A DNA stretch of 64,000 bases from the NCBI GenBank assembly GCA_943737045.1, contig CALSFV010000267.1, positions 552,001 through 616,000 on the forward strand. The letters run 5' to 3'. This DNA comes from Parapristionchus giblindavisi. Its lineage: Eukaryota; Nematoda; Chromadorea; Rhabditida; Diplogasteridae. The notes below the pieces were generated by a model. That model had not been told where the DNA came from. It did not search any database and worked only from the letters and a program-made list of their open reading frames with translations. Shown here one piece after another: positions 45,419-58,606 of the stretch (its first letter is position 1; each line of letters begins with the position of its first letter). Both the position numbers and the translations under genes were made by a program.

Positions 45419-48400
45419 GTGGAATCAACACAGCATTACAGTTTGACATGAACTGAAGTGTAGATTATTCAGAATTTTTTGCTCTTTCACGTGGTATATG
45501 CTACGATAAGAGTCGATAATATATTAACTTGACACGAATTCTTTGTTGCCAAAAAAGCATAATTCAATTTTGTTAATTCGGCTGAAGTGGCCGTTGTTCA
45601 ACATGGGAACGTGCAAAATACTCAGAATTTTTTGCTCTTTCGTTTGGTATATGACACGCTGGGTGTAGCAGAAAAAAATTTCATTTCAGGTATTGTTTTG
45701 GTCTTATCAGAGTGAAAGCTACTTTTGTACTTTTTGCATTGTGGAATCAACACAGCATTACAGTTTGACATGAACTGAAGTGTAGATTATTCAGAATTTT
45801 TTGCTCTTTCACGTGGTATATGCTACGATAAGAGTCGATAATATATTAACTTGACACGAATTCTTTATTGCCAAAAAAGCATAATTCAATTTGGTTAATT
45901 CGGCTGAAGTGGCCGTTGTTCAACATGGGAACGTGCAAAATACTCAGAATTTTTTGCTCTTTCGTTTGGTATATGACACGCTGGGTGTAGCAGAAAAAAA
46001 TTTCATTTCAGGTATTGTTTTGGTCTTATCAGAGTGAAAGCTACTTTTGTACTTTTTGCATTGTGGAATCAACACAGCATTACAGTTTGACATGAACTGA
46101 AGTGTAGATTATTCAGAATTTTTTGCTCTTTCACGTGGTATATGCTACGATAAGATTCGATAATATATTAACTTGACACGAATTCTTTATTGCCAAAAAA
46201 GCATAATTCAATTTGGTTAATTCGGCTGAAGTGGCCGTTGTTCAACATGGGAACGTGCAAAATACTCAGAATTTTTTGCTCTTTCGTTTGGTATATGACA
46301 CGCTGGGTGTAGCAGAAAAAATTTCATTTCAGGTATTGTTTTGGTCTTATCAGAGTGAAAGCTACTTTTGTACTTTTTGCATTGTGGAATCAACACAGCA
46401 TTACAGTTTGACATGAACTGAAGTGTAGATTATTCAGAATTGTTTGCTCTTTCACGTGGTATATGCTACGATAAGAGTCGATAATATATTAACTTGACAC
46501 GAATTCTTTATTGCCAAAAAAGCATAATTCAATTTGGTTAATTCGGCTGAAGTGGCCGTTGTTCAACATGGGAACGTGCAAAATACTCAGAATTTTTTGC
46601 TCTTTCGTTTGGTATATGACACGGTGGGTGTAGCAGAAAAAAATTTCATTTCAGGTATTGTTTTGGTCTTATCAGAGTGAAAGCTACTTTTGTACTTTTT
46701 GCATTGTGGAATCAACACAGCATTACAGTTTGACATGAACTGAAGTGTAGATTATTCAGAATTTTTTGCTCTTTCACGTGGTATATGCTACGATAAGATT
46801 CGATAATATATTAACTTGACACGAATTCTTTATTGCCAAAAAAGCATAATTCAATTTGGTTAATTCGGCTGAAGTGGCCGTTGTTCAACATGGGAACGTG
46901 CAAAATACTCAGAATTTTTTGCTCTTTCGTTTGGTATATGACACGCTGGGTGTAGCAGAAAAAAATTTCATTTCAGGTATTGTTTTGGTCTTATCAGAGT
47001 GAAAGCTACTTTTGTACTTTTTGCATTGTGGAATCAACACAGCATTACAGTTTGACATGAACTGAAGTGTAGATTATTCAGAATTTTTTGCTCTTTCACG
47101 TGGTATATGCTACGATAAGATTCGATAATATATTAACTTGACACGAATTCTTTATTGCCAAAAAAGCATAATTCAATTTGGTTAATTCGGCTGAAGTGGC
47201 CGTTGTTCAACATGGGAACGTGCAAAATACTCAGAATTTTTTGCTCTTTCGTTTGGTATATGACACGCTGGGTGTAGCAGAAAAAAATTTCATTTCAGGT
47301 ATTGTTTTGGTCTTATCAGAGTGAAAGCTACTTTTGTACTTTTTGCATTGTGGAATCAACACAGCATTACAGTTTGACATGAACTGAAGTGTAGATTATT
47401 CAGAATTTTTTGCTCTTTCACGTGGTATATGCTACGATAAGATTCGATAATATATTAACTTGACACGAATTCTTTATTGCCAAAAAAGCATAATTCAATT
47501 TGGTTAATTCGGCTGAAGTGGCCGTTGTTCAACATGGGAACGTGCAAAATACTCAGAATTTTTTGCTCTTTCGTTTGGTATATGACACGCTGGGTGTAGC
47601 AGAAAATATTTCATTTCAGGTATTGTTTTGGTCTTATCAGAGTGAAAGCTACTTTTGTACTTTTTGCATTGTGGAATCAACACAGCATTACAGTTTGACA
47701 TGAACTGAAGTGTAGATTCTTCAGAATTTTTTGCTCTTTCACGTGGTATATGCTACGATAAGATTCGATAATATATTAACTTGACACGAATTCTTTATTG
47801 CCAAAAAAGCATAATTCAATTTGGTTAATTCGGCTGAAGTGGCCGTTGTTCAACATGGGAACGTGCAAAATACTCAGAATTTTTTGCTCTTTCGTTTGGT
47901 ATATGACACGCTGGGTGTAGCAGAAAAAAATTTCATTTCAGGTATTGTTTTGGTCTTATCAGAGTGAAAGCTACTTTTGTACTTTTTGCATTGTGGAATC
48001 AACACAGCATTACAGTTTGACATGAACTGAAGTGTAGATTATTCAGAATTTTTTGCTCTTTCACGTGGTATATGCTACGATAAGAGTCGATAATATATTA
48101 ACTTGACACGAATTCTTTGTTGCCAAAAAAGCATAATTCAATTTTGTTAATTCGGCTGAAGTGGCCGTTGTTCAACATGGGAACGTGCAAAATACTCAGA
48201 ATTTTTTGCTCTTTCGTTTGGTATATGACACGCTGGGTGTAGCAGAAAAAAATTTCATTTCAGGTATTGTTTTGGTCTTATCAGAGTGAAAGCTACTTTT
48301 GTACTTTTTGCATTGTGGAATCAACACAGCATTACAGTTTGACATGAACTGAAGTGTAGATTATTCAGAATTTTTTGCTCTTTCACGTGGTATATGCTAC

Positions 48401-51400
48401 GATAAGAGTCGATAATATATTAACTTGACACGAATTCTTTATTGCCAAAAAAGCATAATTCAATTTGGTTAATTCGGCTGAAGTGGCCGTTGTTCAACAT
48501 GGGAACGTGCAAAATACTCAGAATTTTTTGCTCTTTCGTTTGGTATATGACACGCTGGGTGTAGCAGAAAAAAATTTCATTTCAGGTATTGTTTTGGTCT
48601 TATCAGAGTGAAAGCTACTTTTGTACTTTTTGCATTGTGGAATCAACACAGCATTACAGTTTGACATGAACTGAAGTGTAGATTATTCAGAATTTTTTGC
48701 TCTTTCACGTGGTATATGCTACGATAAGATTCGATAATATATTAACTTGACACGAATTCTTTATTGCCAAAAAAGCATAATTCAATTTGGTTAATTCGGC
48801 TGAAGTGGCCGTTGTTCAACATGGAACGTGCAAAATACTCAGAATTTTTTGCTCTTTCGTTTGGTATATGACACGCTGGGTGTAGCAGAAAAAAATTTCA
48901 TTTCAGGTATTGTTTTGGTCTTATCAGAGTGAAAGCTACTTTTGTACTTTTTGCATTGTGGAATCAACACAGCATTACAGTTTGACATGAACTGAAGTGT
49001 AGATTATTCAGAATTGTTTGCTCTTTCACGTGGTATATGCTACGATAAGAGTCGATAATATATTAACTTGACACGAATTCTTTATTGCCAAAAAAGCATA
49101 ATTCAATTTGGTTAATTCGGCTGAAGTGGCCGTTGTTCAACATGGGAACGTGCAAAATACTCAGAATTTTTTGCTCTTTCGTTTGGTATATGACACGCTG
49201 GGTGTAGCAGAAAAAAATTTCATTTCAGGTATTGTTTTGGTCTTATCAGAGTGAAAGCTACTTTTGTACTTTTTGCATTGTGGAATCAACACAGCATTAC
49301 AGTTTGACATGAACTGAAGTGTAGATTATTCAGAATTGTTTGCTCTTTCACGTGGTATATGCTACGATAAGAGTCGATAATATATTAACTTGACACGAAT
49401 TCTTTATTGCCAAAAAAGCATAATTCAATTTGGTTAATTCGGCTGAAGTGGCCGTTGTTCAACATGGGAACGTGCAAAATACTCAGAATTTTTTGCTCTT
49501 TCGTTTGGTATATGACACGGTGGGTGTAGCAGAAAAAAATTTCATTTCAGGTATTGTTTTGGTCTTATCAGAGTGAAAGCTACTTTTGTACTTTTTGCAT
49601 TGTGGAATCAACACAGCATTACAGTTTGACATGAACTGAAGTGTAGATTATTCAGAATTTTTTGCTCTTTCACGTGGTATATGCTACGATAAGATTCGAT
49701 AATATATTAACTTGACACGAATTCTTTATTGCCAAAAAAGCATAATTCAATTTGGTTAATTCGGCTGAAGTGGCCGTTGTTCAACATGGGAACGTGCAAA
49801 ATACTCAGAATTTTTTGCTCTTTCGTTTGGTATATGACACGCTGGGTGTAGCAGAAAAAAATTTCATTTCAGGTATTGTTTTGGTCTTATCAGAGTGAAA
49901 GCTACTTTTGTACTTTTTGCATTGTGGAATCAACACAGCATTACAGTTTGACATGAACTGAAGTGTAGATTATTCAGAATTTTTTGCTCTTTCACGTGGT
50001 ATATGCTACGATAAGATTCGATAATATATTAACTTGACACGAATTCTTTATTGCCAAAAAAGCATAATTCAATTTGGTTAATTCGGCTGAAGTGGCCGTT
50101 GTTCAACATGGGGACGTGCAAAATACTCAGAATTTTTTGCTCTTTCGTTTGGTATATGACACGCTGGGTGTAGCAGAAAAAAATTTCATTTCAGGTATTG
50201 TTTTGGTCTTATCAGAGTGAAAGCTACTTTTGTACTTTTTGCATTGTGGAATCAACACAGCATTACAGCTTGACATGAACTGAAGTGTAGATTATTCAGA
50301 ATTTTTTGCTCTTTCACGTGGTATATGCTACGATAAGAGTCGATAATATATTAACTTGACACGAATTCTTTATTGCCAAAAAAGCATAATTCAATTTGGT
50401 TAATTCGGCTGAAGTGGCCGTTGTTCAACATGGGAACGTGTAAAATACTCAGAATTTTTTGCTCTTTCGTTTGGTATATGACACGCTGGGTGTAGCAGAA
50501 AAAAATTTCATTTCAGGTATTGTTTTGGTCTTATCAGAGTGAAAGCTACTTTTGTACTTTTTGCATTGTGGAATCAACACAGCATTACAGTTTGACATGA
50601 ACTGAAGTGTAGATTATTCAGAATTTTTTGCTCTTTCACGTGGTATATGCTACGATAAGATTCGATAATATATTAACTTGACACGAATTCTTTATTGCCA
50701 AAAAAGCATAATTCAATTTGGTTAATTCGGCTGAAGTGGCCGTTGTTCAACATGGGAACGTGCAAAATACTCAGAATTTTTTGCTCTTTCGTTTGGTATA
50801 TGACACGCTGGGTGTAGCAGAAAATATTTCATTTCAGGTATTGTTTTGGTCTTATCAGAGTGAAAGCTACTTTTGTACTTTTTGCATTGTGGAATCAACA
50901 CAGCATTACAGTTTGACATGAACTGAAGTGTAGATTCTTCAGAATTTTTTGCTCTTTCACGTGGTATATGCTACGATAAGATTCGATAATATATTAACTT
51001 GACACGAATTCTTTATTGCCAAAAAAGCATAATTCAATTTGGTTAATTCGGCTGAAGTGGCCGTTGTTCAACATGGGAACGTGCAAAATACTCAGAATTT
51101 TTTGCTCTTTCGTTTGGTATATGACACGCTGGGTGTAGCAGAAAAAAATTTCATTTCAGGTATTGTTTTGGTCTTATCAGTGAAAGCTACTTTTGTACTT
51201 TTTGCATTGTGGAATCAACACAGCATTACAGTTTGACATGAACTGAAGTGTAGATTATTCAGAATTGTTTGCTCTTTCACGTGGTATATGCTACGATAAG
51301 AGTCGATAATATATTAACTTGACACGAATTCTTTATTGCCAAAAAAGCATAATTCAATTTGGTTAATTCGGCTGAAGTGGCCGTTGTTCAACATTGGAAC

Positions 51401-54400
51401 GTGCAAAATACTCAGAATTTTTTGCTCTTTCGTTTGGTATATGACACGCTGGGTGTAGCAGAAAAAAATTTCATTTCAGGTATTGTTTTGGTCTTATCAG
51501 AGTGAAAGCTACTTTTGTACTTTTTGCATTGTGGAATCAACACAGCATTACAGTTTGACATGAACTGAAGTGTAGATTATTCAGAATTGTTTGCTCTTTC
51601 ACGTGGTATATGCTACGATAAGAGTCGATAATATATTAACTTGACACGAATTCTTTATTGCCAAAAAAGCATAATTCAATTTGGTTAATTCGGCTGAAGT
51701 GGCCGTTGTTCAACATGGGAACGTGCAAAATACTCAGAATTTTTTGCTCTTTCGTTTGGTATATGACACGCTGGGTGTAGCAGAAAAAAATTTCATTTCA
51801 GGTATTGTTTTGGTCTTATCAGAGTGAAAGCTACTTTTGTACTTTTTGCATTGTGGAATCAACACAGCATTACAGTTTGACATGAACTGAAGTGTAGATT
51901 ATTCAGAATTGTTTGCTCTTTCACGTGGTATATGCTACGATAAGAGTCGATAATATATTAACTTGACACGAATTCTTTATTGCCAAAAAAGCATAATTCA
52001 ATTTGGTTAATTCGGCTGAAGTGGCCGTTGTTCAACATGGGAACGTGCAAAATACTCAGAATTTTTTGCTCTTTCGTTTGGTATATGACACGGTGGGTGT
52101 AGCAGAAAAAAATTTCATTTCAGGTATTGTTTTGGTCTTATCAGAGTGAAAGCTACTTTTGTACTTTTTGCATTGTGGAATCAACACAGCATTACAGTTT
52201 GACATGAACTGAAGTGTAGATTATTCAGAATTTTTTGCTCTTTCACGTGGTATATGCTACGATAAGATTCGATAATATATTAACTTGACACGAATTCTTT
52301 ATTGCCAAAAAAGCATAATTCAATTTGGTTAATTCGGCTGAAGTGGCCGTTGTTCAACATGGGAACGTGCAAAATACTCAGAATTTTTTGCTCTTTCGTT
52401 TGGTATATGACACGCTGGGTGTAGCAGAAAAAAATTTCATTTCAGGTATTGTTTTGGTCTTATCAGAGTGAAAGCTACTTTTGTACTTTTTGCATTGTGG
52501 AATCAACACAGCATTACAGTTTGACATGAACTGAAGTGTAGATTATTCAGAATTTTTTGCTCTTTCACGTGGTATATGCTACGATAAGAGTCGATAATAT
52601 ATTAACTTGACACGAATTCTTTGTTGCCAAAAAAGCATAATTCAATTTTGTTAATTCGGCTGAAGTGGCCGTTGTTCAACATGGGAACGTGCAAAATACT
52701 CAGAATTTTTTGCTCTTTCGTTTGGTATATGACACGCTGGGTGTAGCAGAAAAAAATTTCATTTCAGGTATTGTTTTGGTCTTATCAGAGTGAAAGCTAC
52801 TTTTGTACTTTTTGCATTGTGGAATCAACACAGCATTACAGTTTGACATGAACTGAAGTGTAGATTATTCAGAATTTTTTGCTCTTTCACGTGGTATATG
52901 CTACGATAAGAGTCGATAATATATTAACTTGACACGAATTCTTTATTGCCAAAAAAGCATAATTCAATTTGGTTAATTCGGCTGAAGTGGCCGTTGTTCA
53001 ACATGGGAACGTGCAAAATACTCAGAATTTTTTGCTCTTTCGTTTGGTATATGACACGCTGGGTGTAGCAGAAAAAAATTTCATTTCAGGTATTGTTTTG
53101 GTCTTATCAGAGTGAAAGCTACTTTTGTACTTTTTGCATTGTGGAATCAACACAGCATTACAGTTTGACATGAACTGAAGTGTAGATTATTCAGAATTTT
53201 TTGCTCTTTCACGTGGTATATGCTACGATAAGATTCGATAATATATTAACTTGACACGAATTCTTTATTGCCAAAAAAGCATAATTCAATTTGGTTAATT
53301 CGGCTGAAGTGGCCGTTGTTCAACATGGGAACGTGCAAAATACTCAGAATTTTTTGCTCTTTCGTTTGGTATATGACACGCTGGGTGTAGCAGAAAATAT
53401 TTCATTTCAGGTATTGTTTTGGTCTTATCAGAGTGAAAGCTACTTTTGTACTTTTTGCATTGTGGAATCAACACAGCATTACAGTTTGACATGAACTGAA
53501 GTGTAGATTCTTCAGAATTTTTTGCTCTTTCACGTGGTATATGCTACGATAAGATTCGATAATATATTAACTTGACACGAATTCTTTATTGCCAAAAAAG
53601 CATAATTCAATTTGGTTAATTCGGCTGAAGTGGCCGTTGTTCAACATGGGAACGTGCAAAATACTCAGAATTTTTTGCTCTTTCGTTTGGTATATGACAC
53701 GCTGGGTGTAGCAGAAAAAAATTTCATTTCAGGTATTGTTTTGGTCTTATCAGTGAAAGCTACTTTTGTACTTTTTGCATTGTGGAATCAACACAGCATT
53801 ACAGTTTGACATGAACTGAAGTGTAGATTATTCAGAATTGTTTGCTCTTTCACGTGGTATATGCTACGATAAGAGTCGATAATATATTAACTTGACACGA
53901 ATTCTTTATTGCCAAAAAAGCATAATTCAATTTGGTTAATTCGGCTGAAGTGGCCGTTGTTCAACATTGGAACGTGCAAAATACTCAGAATTTTTTGCTC
54001 TTTCGTTTGGTATATGACACGCTGGGTGTAGCAGAAAAAAATTTCATTTCAGGTATTGTTTTGGTCTTATCAGAGTGAAAGCTACTTTTGTACTTTTTGC
54101 ATTGTGGAATCAACACAGCATTACAGTTTGACATGAACTGAAGTGTAGATTATTCAGAATTGTTTGCTCTTTCACGTGGTATATGCTACGATAAGATTCG
54201 ATAATATATTAACTTGACACGAATTCTTTATTGCCAAAAAAGCATAATTCAATTTGGTTAATTCGGCTGAAGTGGCCGTTGTTCAACATGGGAACGTGCA
54301 AAATACTCAGAATTTTTTGCTCTTTCGTTTGGTATATGACACGCTGGGTGTAGCAGAAAATATTTCATTTCAGGTATTGTTTTGGTCTTATCAGAGTGAA

Positions 54401-57315
54401 AGCTACTTTTGTACTTTTTGCATTGTGGAATCAACACAGCATTACAGTTTGACATGAACTGAAGTGTAGATTCTTCAGAATTTTTTGCTCTTTCACGTGG
54501 TATATGCTACGATAAGATTCGATAATATATTAACTTGACACGAATTCTTTATTGCCAAAAAAGCATAATTCAATTTGGTTAATTCGGCTGAAGTGGCCGT
54601 TGTTCAACATGGGAACGTGCAAAATACTCAGAATTTTTTGCTCTTTCGTTTGGTATATGACACGCTGGGTGTAGCAGAAAAAAATTTCATTTCAGGTATT
54701 GTTTTGGTCTTATCAGTGAAAGCTACTTTTGTACTTTTTGCATTGTGGAATCAACACAGCATTACAGTTTGACATGAACTGAAGTGTAGATTATTCAGAA
54801 TTGTTTGCTCTTTCACGTGGTATATGCTACGATAAGAGTCGATAATATATTAACTTGACACGAATTCTTTATTGCCAAAAAAGCATAATTCAATTTGGTT
54901 AATTCGGCTGAAGTGGCCGTTGTTCAACATTGGAACGTGCAAAATACTCAGAATTTTTTGCTCTTTCGTTTGGTATATGACACGCTGGGTGTAGCAGAAA
55001 AAAATTTCATTTCAGGTATTGTTTTGGTCTTATCAGAGTGAAAGCTACTTTTGTACTTTTTGCATTGTGGAATCAACACAGCATTACAGTTTGACATGAA
55101 CTGAAGTGTAGATTATTCAGAATTGTTTGCTCTTTCACGTGGTATATGCTACGATAAGAGTCGATAATATATTAACTTGACACGAATTCTTTATTGCCAA
55201 AAAAGCATAATTCAATTTGGTTAATTCGGCTGAAGTGGCCGTTGTTCAACATGGGAACGTGCAAAATACTCAGAATTTTTTGCTCTTTCGTTTGGTATAT
55301 GACACGCTGGGTGTAGCAGAAAAAAATTTCATTTCAGGTATTGTTTTGGTCTTATCAGAGTGAAAGCTACTTTTGTACTTTTTGCATTGTGGAATCAACA
55401 CAGCATTACAGTTTGACATGAACTGAAGTGTAGATTATTCAGAATTGTTTGCTCTTTCACGTGGTATATGCTACGATAAGAGTCGATAATATATTAACTT
55501 GACACGAATTCTTTATTGCCAAAAAAGCATAATTCAATTTGGTTAATTCGGCTGAAGTGGCCGTTGTTCAACATGGGAACGTGCAAAATACTCAGAATTT
55601 TTTGCTCTTTCGTTTGGTATATGACACGGTGGGTGTAGCAGAAAAAAATTTCATTTCAGGTATTGTTTTGGTCTTATCAGAGTGAAAGCTACTTTTGTAC
55701 TTTTTGCATTGTGGAATCAACACAGCATTACAGTTTGACATGAACTGAAGTGTAGATTATTCAGAATTTTTTGCTCTTTCACGTGGTATATGCTACGATA
55801 AGATTCGATAATATATTAACTTGACACGAATTCTTTATTGCCAAAAAAGCATAATTCAATTTGGTTAATTCGGCTGAAGTGGCCGTTGTTCAACATGGGA
55901 ACGTGCAAAATACTCAGAATTTTTTGCTCTTTCGTTTGGTATATGACACGCTGGGTGTAGCAGAAAAAAATTTCATTTCAGGTATTGTTTTGGTCTTATC
56001 AGTGAAAGCTACTTTTGTACTTTTTGCATTGTGGAATCAACACAGCATTACAGTTTGACATGAACTGAAGTGTAGATTATTCAGAATTGTTTGCTCTTTC
56101 ACGTGGTATATGCTACGATAAGAGTCGATAATATATTAACTTGACACGAATTCTTTATTGCCAAAAAAGCATAATTCAATTTGGTTAATTCGGCTGAAGT
56201 GGCCGTTGTTCAACATTGGAACGTGCAAAATACTCAGAATTTTTTGCTCTTTCGTTTGGTATATGACACGCTGGGTGTAGCAGAAAAAAATTTCATTTCA
56301 GGTATTGTTTTGGTCTTATCAGAGTGAAAGCTACTTTTGTACTTTTTGCATTGTGGAATCAACACAGCATTACAGCTTGACATGAACTGAAGTGTAGATT
56401 ATTCAGAATTTTTTGCTCTTTCACGTGGTATATGCTACGATAAGAGTCGATAATATATTAACTTGACACGAATTCTTTATTGCCAAAAAAGCATAATTCA
56501 ATTTGGTTAATTCGGCTGAAGTGGCCGTTGTTCAACATGGGAACGTGCAAAATACTCAGAATTTTTTGCTCTTTCGTTTGGTATATGACACGCTGGGTGT
56601 AGCAGAAAAAAATTTCATTTCAGGTATTGTTTTGGTCTTATCAGAGTGAAAGCTACTTTTGTACTTTTTGCATTGTGGAATCAACACAGCATTACAGTTT
56701 GACATGAACTGAAGTGTAGATTATTCAGAATTTTTTGCTCTTTCACGTGGTATATGCTACGATAAGATTCGATAATATATTAACTTGACACGAATTCTTT
56801 ATTGCCAAAAAAGCATAATTCAATTTGGTTAATTCGGCTGAAGTGGCCGTTGTTCAACATGGGAACGTGCAAAATACTCAGAATTTTTTGCTCTTTCGTT
56901 TGGTATATGACACGCTGGGTGTAGCAGAAAATATTTCATTTCAGGTATTGTTTTGGTCTTATCAGAGTGAAAGCTACTTTTGTACTTTTTGCATTGTGGA
57001 ATCAACACAGCATTACAGTTTGACATGAACTGAAGTGTAGATTCTTCAGAATTTTTTGCTCTTTCACGTGGTATATGCTACGATAAGATTCGATAATATA
57101 TTAACTTGACACGAATTCTTTATTGCCAAAAAAGCATAATTCAATTTGGTTAATTCGGCTGAAGTGGCCGTTGTTCAACATGGGAACGTGCAAAATACTC
57201 AGAATTTTTTGCTCTTTCGTTTGGTATATGACACGCTGGGTGTAGCAGAAAAAAATTTCATTTCAGGTATTGTTTTGGTCTTATCAGTGAAAGCTACTTT
57301 TGTACTTTTTGCATT
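45419..57315 (+). repeat. Mosaic higher-order region of recurring variant monomers
   Basis: About 37 monomers are built from a limited set of types that recur in changing order. The types are GAAAATATTTC (near 47603, 50820, 53394, 54357 and 56928), AGATTCTTC, CTTATCAGTGAAAG (2-bp loss, near 51177, 53750, 54713, 55998 and 57285), CAACATTGG, CAGAATTGTTTGC, CACGGTGGG (near 46622, 49518, 52091 and 55627) and CTTTGTTGCC. A frequent run is AAAATATT, then AGATTCTTC with the 2-bp loss, then GTTTGC/CAACATTGG. Its copies are 3, 4 or 8 monomers apart, which fits unequal exchange at whole-monomer steps. Confidence 0.8.
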
Positions 57316-58606
57316 GTGGAATCAACACAGCATTACAGTTTGACATGAACTGAAGTGTAGATTATTCAGAATTGTTTGCTCTTTCACGTGGTATATGCTA
57401 CGATAAGAGTCGATAATATATTAACTTGACACGAATTCTTTATTGCCAAAAAAGCATAATTCAATTTGGTTAATTCGGCTGAAGTGGCCGTTGTTCAACA
57501 TTGGAACGTGCAAAATACTCAGAATTTTTTGCTCTTTCGTTTGGTATATGACACGCTGGGTGTAGCAGAAAAAAAATTTCATTTCAGGTATTGTTTTGGT
57601 CTTATCAGAGTGAAAGCTACTTTTGTACTTTTTGCATTGTGGAATCAACACAGCATTACAGTTTGACATGAACTGAAGTGTAGATTATTCAGAATTTTTT
57701 GCTCTTTCACGTGGTATATGCTACGATAAGATTCGATAATATATTAACTTGACACGAATTCTTTATTGCCAAAAAAGCATAATTCAATTTGGTTAATTCG
57801 GCTGAAGTGGCCGTTGTTCAACATGGGGACGTGCAAAATACTCAGAATTTTTTGCTCTTTCGTTTGGTATATGACACGCTGGGTGTAGCAGAAAAAAATT
57901 TCATTTCAGGTATTGTTTTGGTCTTATCAGAGTGAAAGCTACTTTTGTACTTTTTGCATTGTGGAATCAACACAGCATTACAGCTTGACATGAACTGAAG
58001 TGTAGATTATTCAGAATTTTTTGCTCTTTCACGTGGTATATGCTACGATAAGAGTCGATAATATATTAACTTGACACGAATTCTTTATTGCCAAAAAAGC
58101 ATAATTCAATTTGGTTAATTCGGCTGAAGTGGCCGTTGTTCAACATGGGAACGTGCAAAATACTCAGAATTTTTTGCTCTTTCGTTTGGTATATGACACG
58201 CTGGGTGTAGCAGAAAAAAAATTTCATTTCAGGTATTGTTTTGGTCTTATCAGAGTGAAAGCTACTTTTGTACTTTTTGCATTGTGGAATCAACACAGCA
58301 TTACAGTTTGACATGAACTGAAGTGTAGATTATTCAGAATTTTTTGCTCTTTCACGTGGTATATGCTACGATAAGATTCGATAATATATTAACTTGACAC
58401 GAATTCTTTATTGCCAAAAAAGCATAATTCAATTTGGTTAATTCGGCTGAAGTGGCCGTTGTTCAACATGGGGACGTGCAAAATACTCAGAATTTTTTTG
58501 CTCTTTCGTTTGGTATATGACACGCTGGGTGTAGCAGAAAAAAATTTCATTTCAGGTATTGTTTTGGTCTTATCAGAGTGAAAGCTACTTTTGTACTTTT
58601 TGCATT
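57316..58606 (+). repeat. Two 645/646-bp dimers
   Basis: A monomer with eight A alternates with a GGGGACG/ACAGCTTG monomer, twice (57316 and 57961). The first dimer keeps CAACATTGG from the preceding mosaic and the second does not. The last copy has one extra T in CAGAATTTTTTTGC near 58490. Confidence 0.8.
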
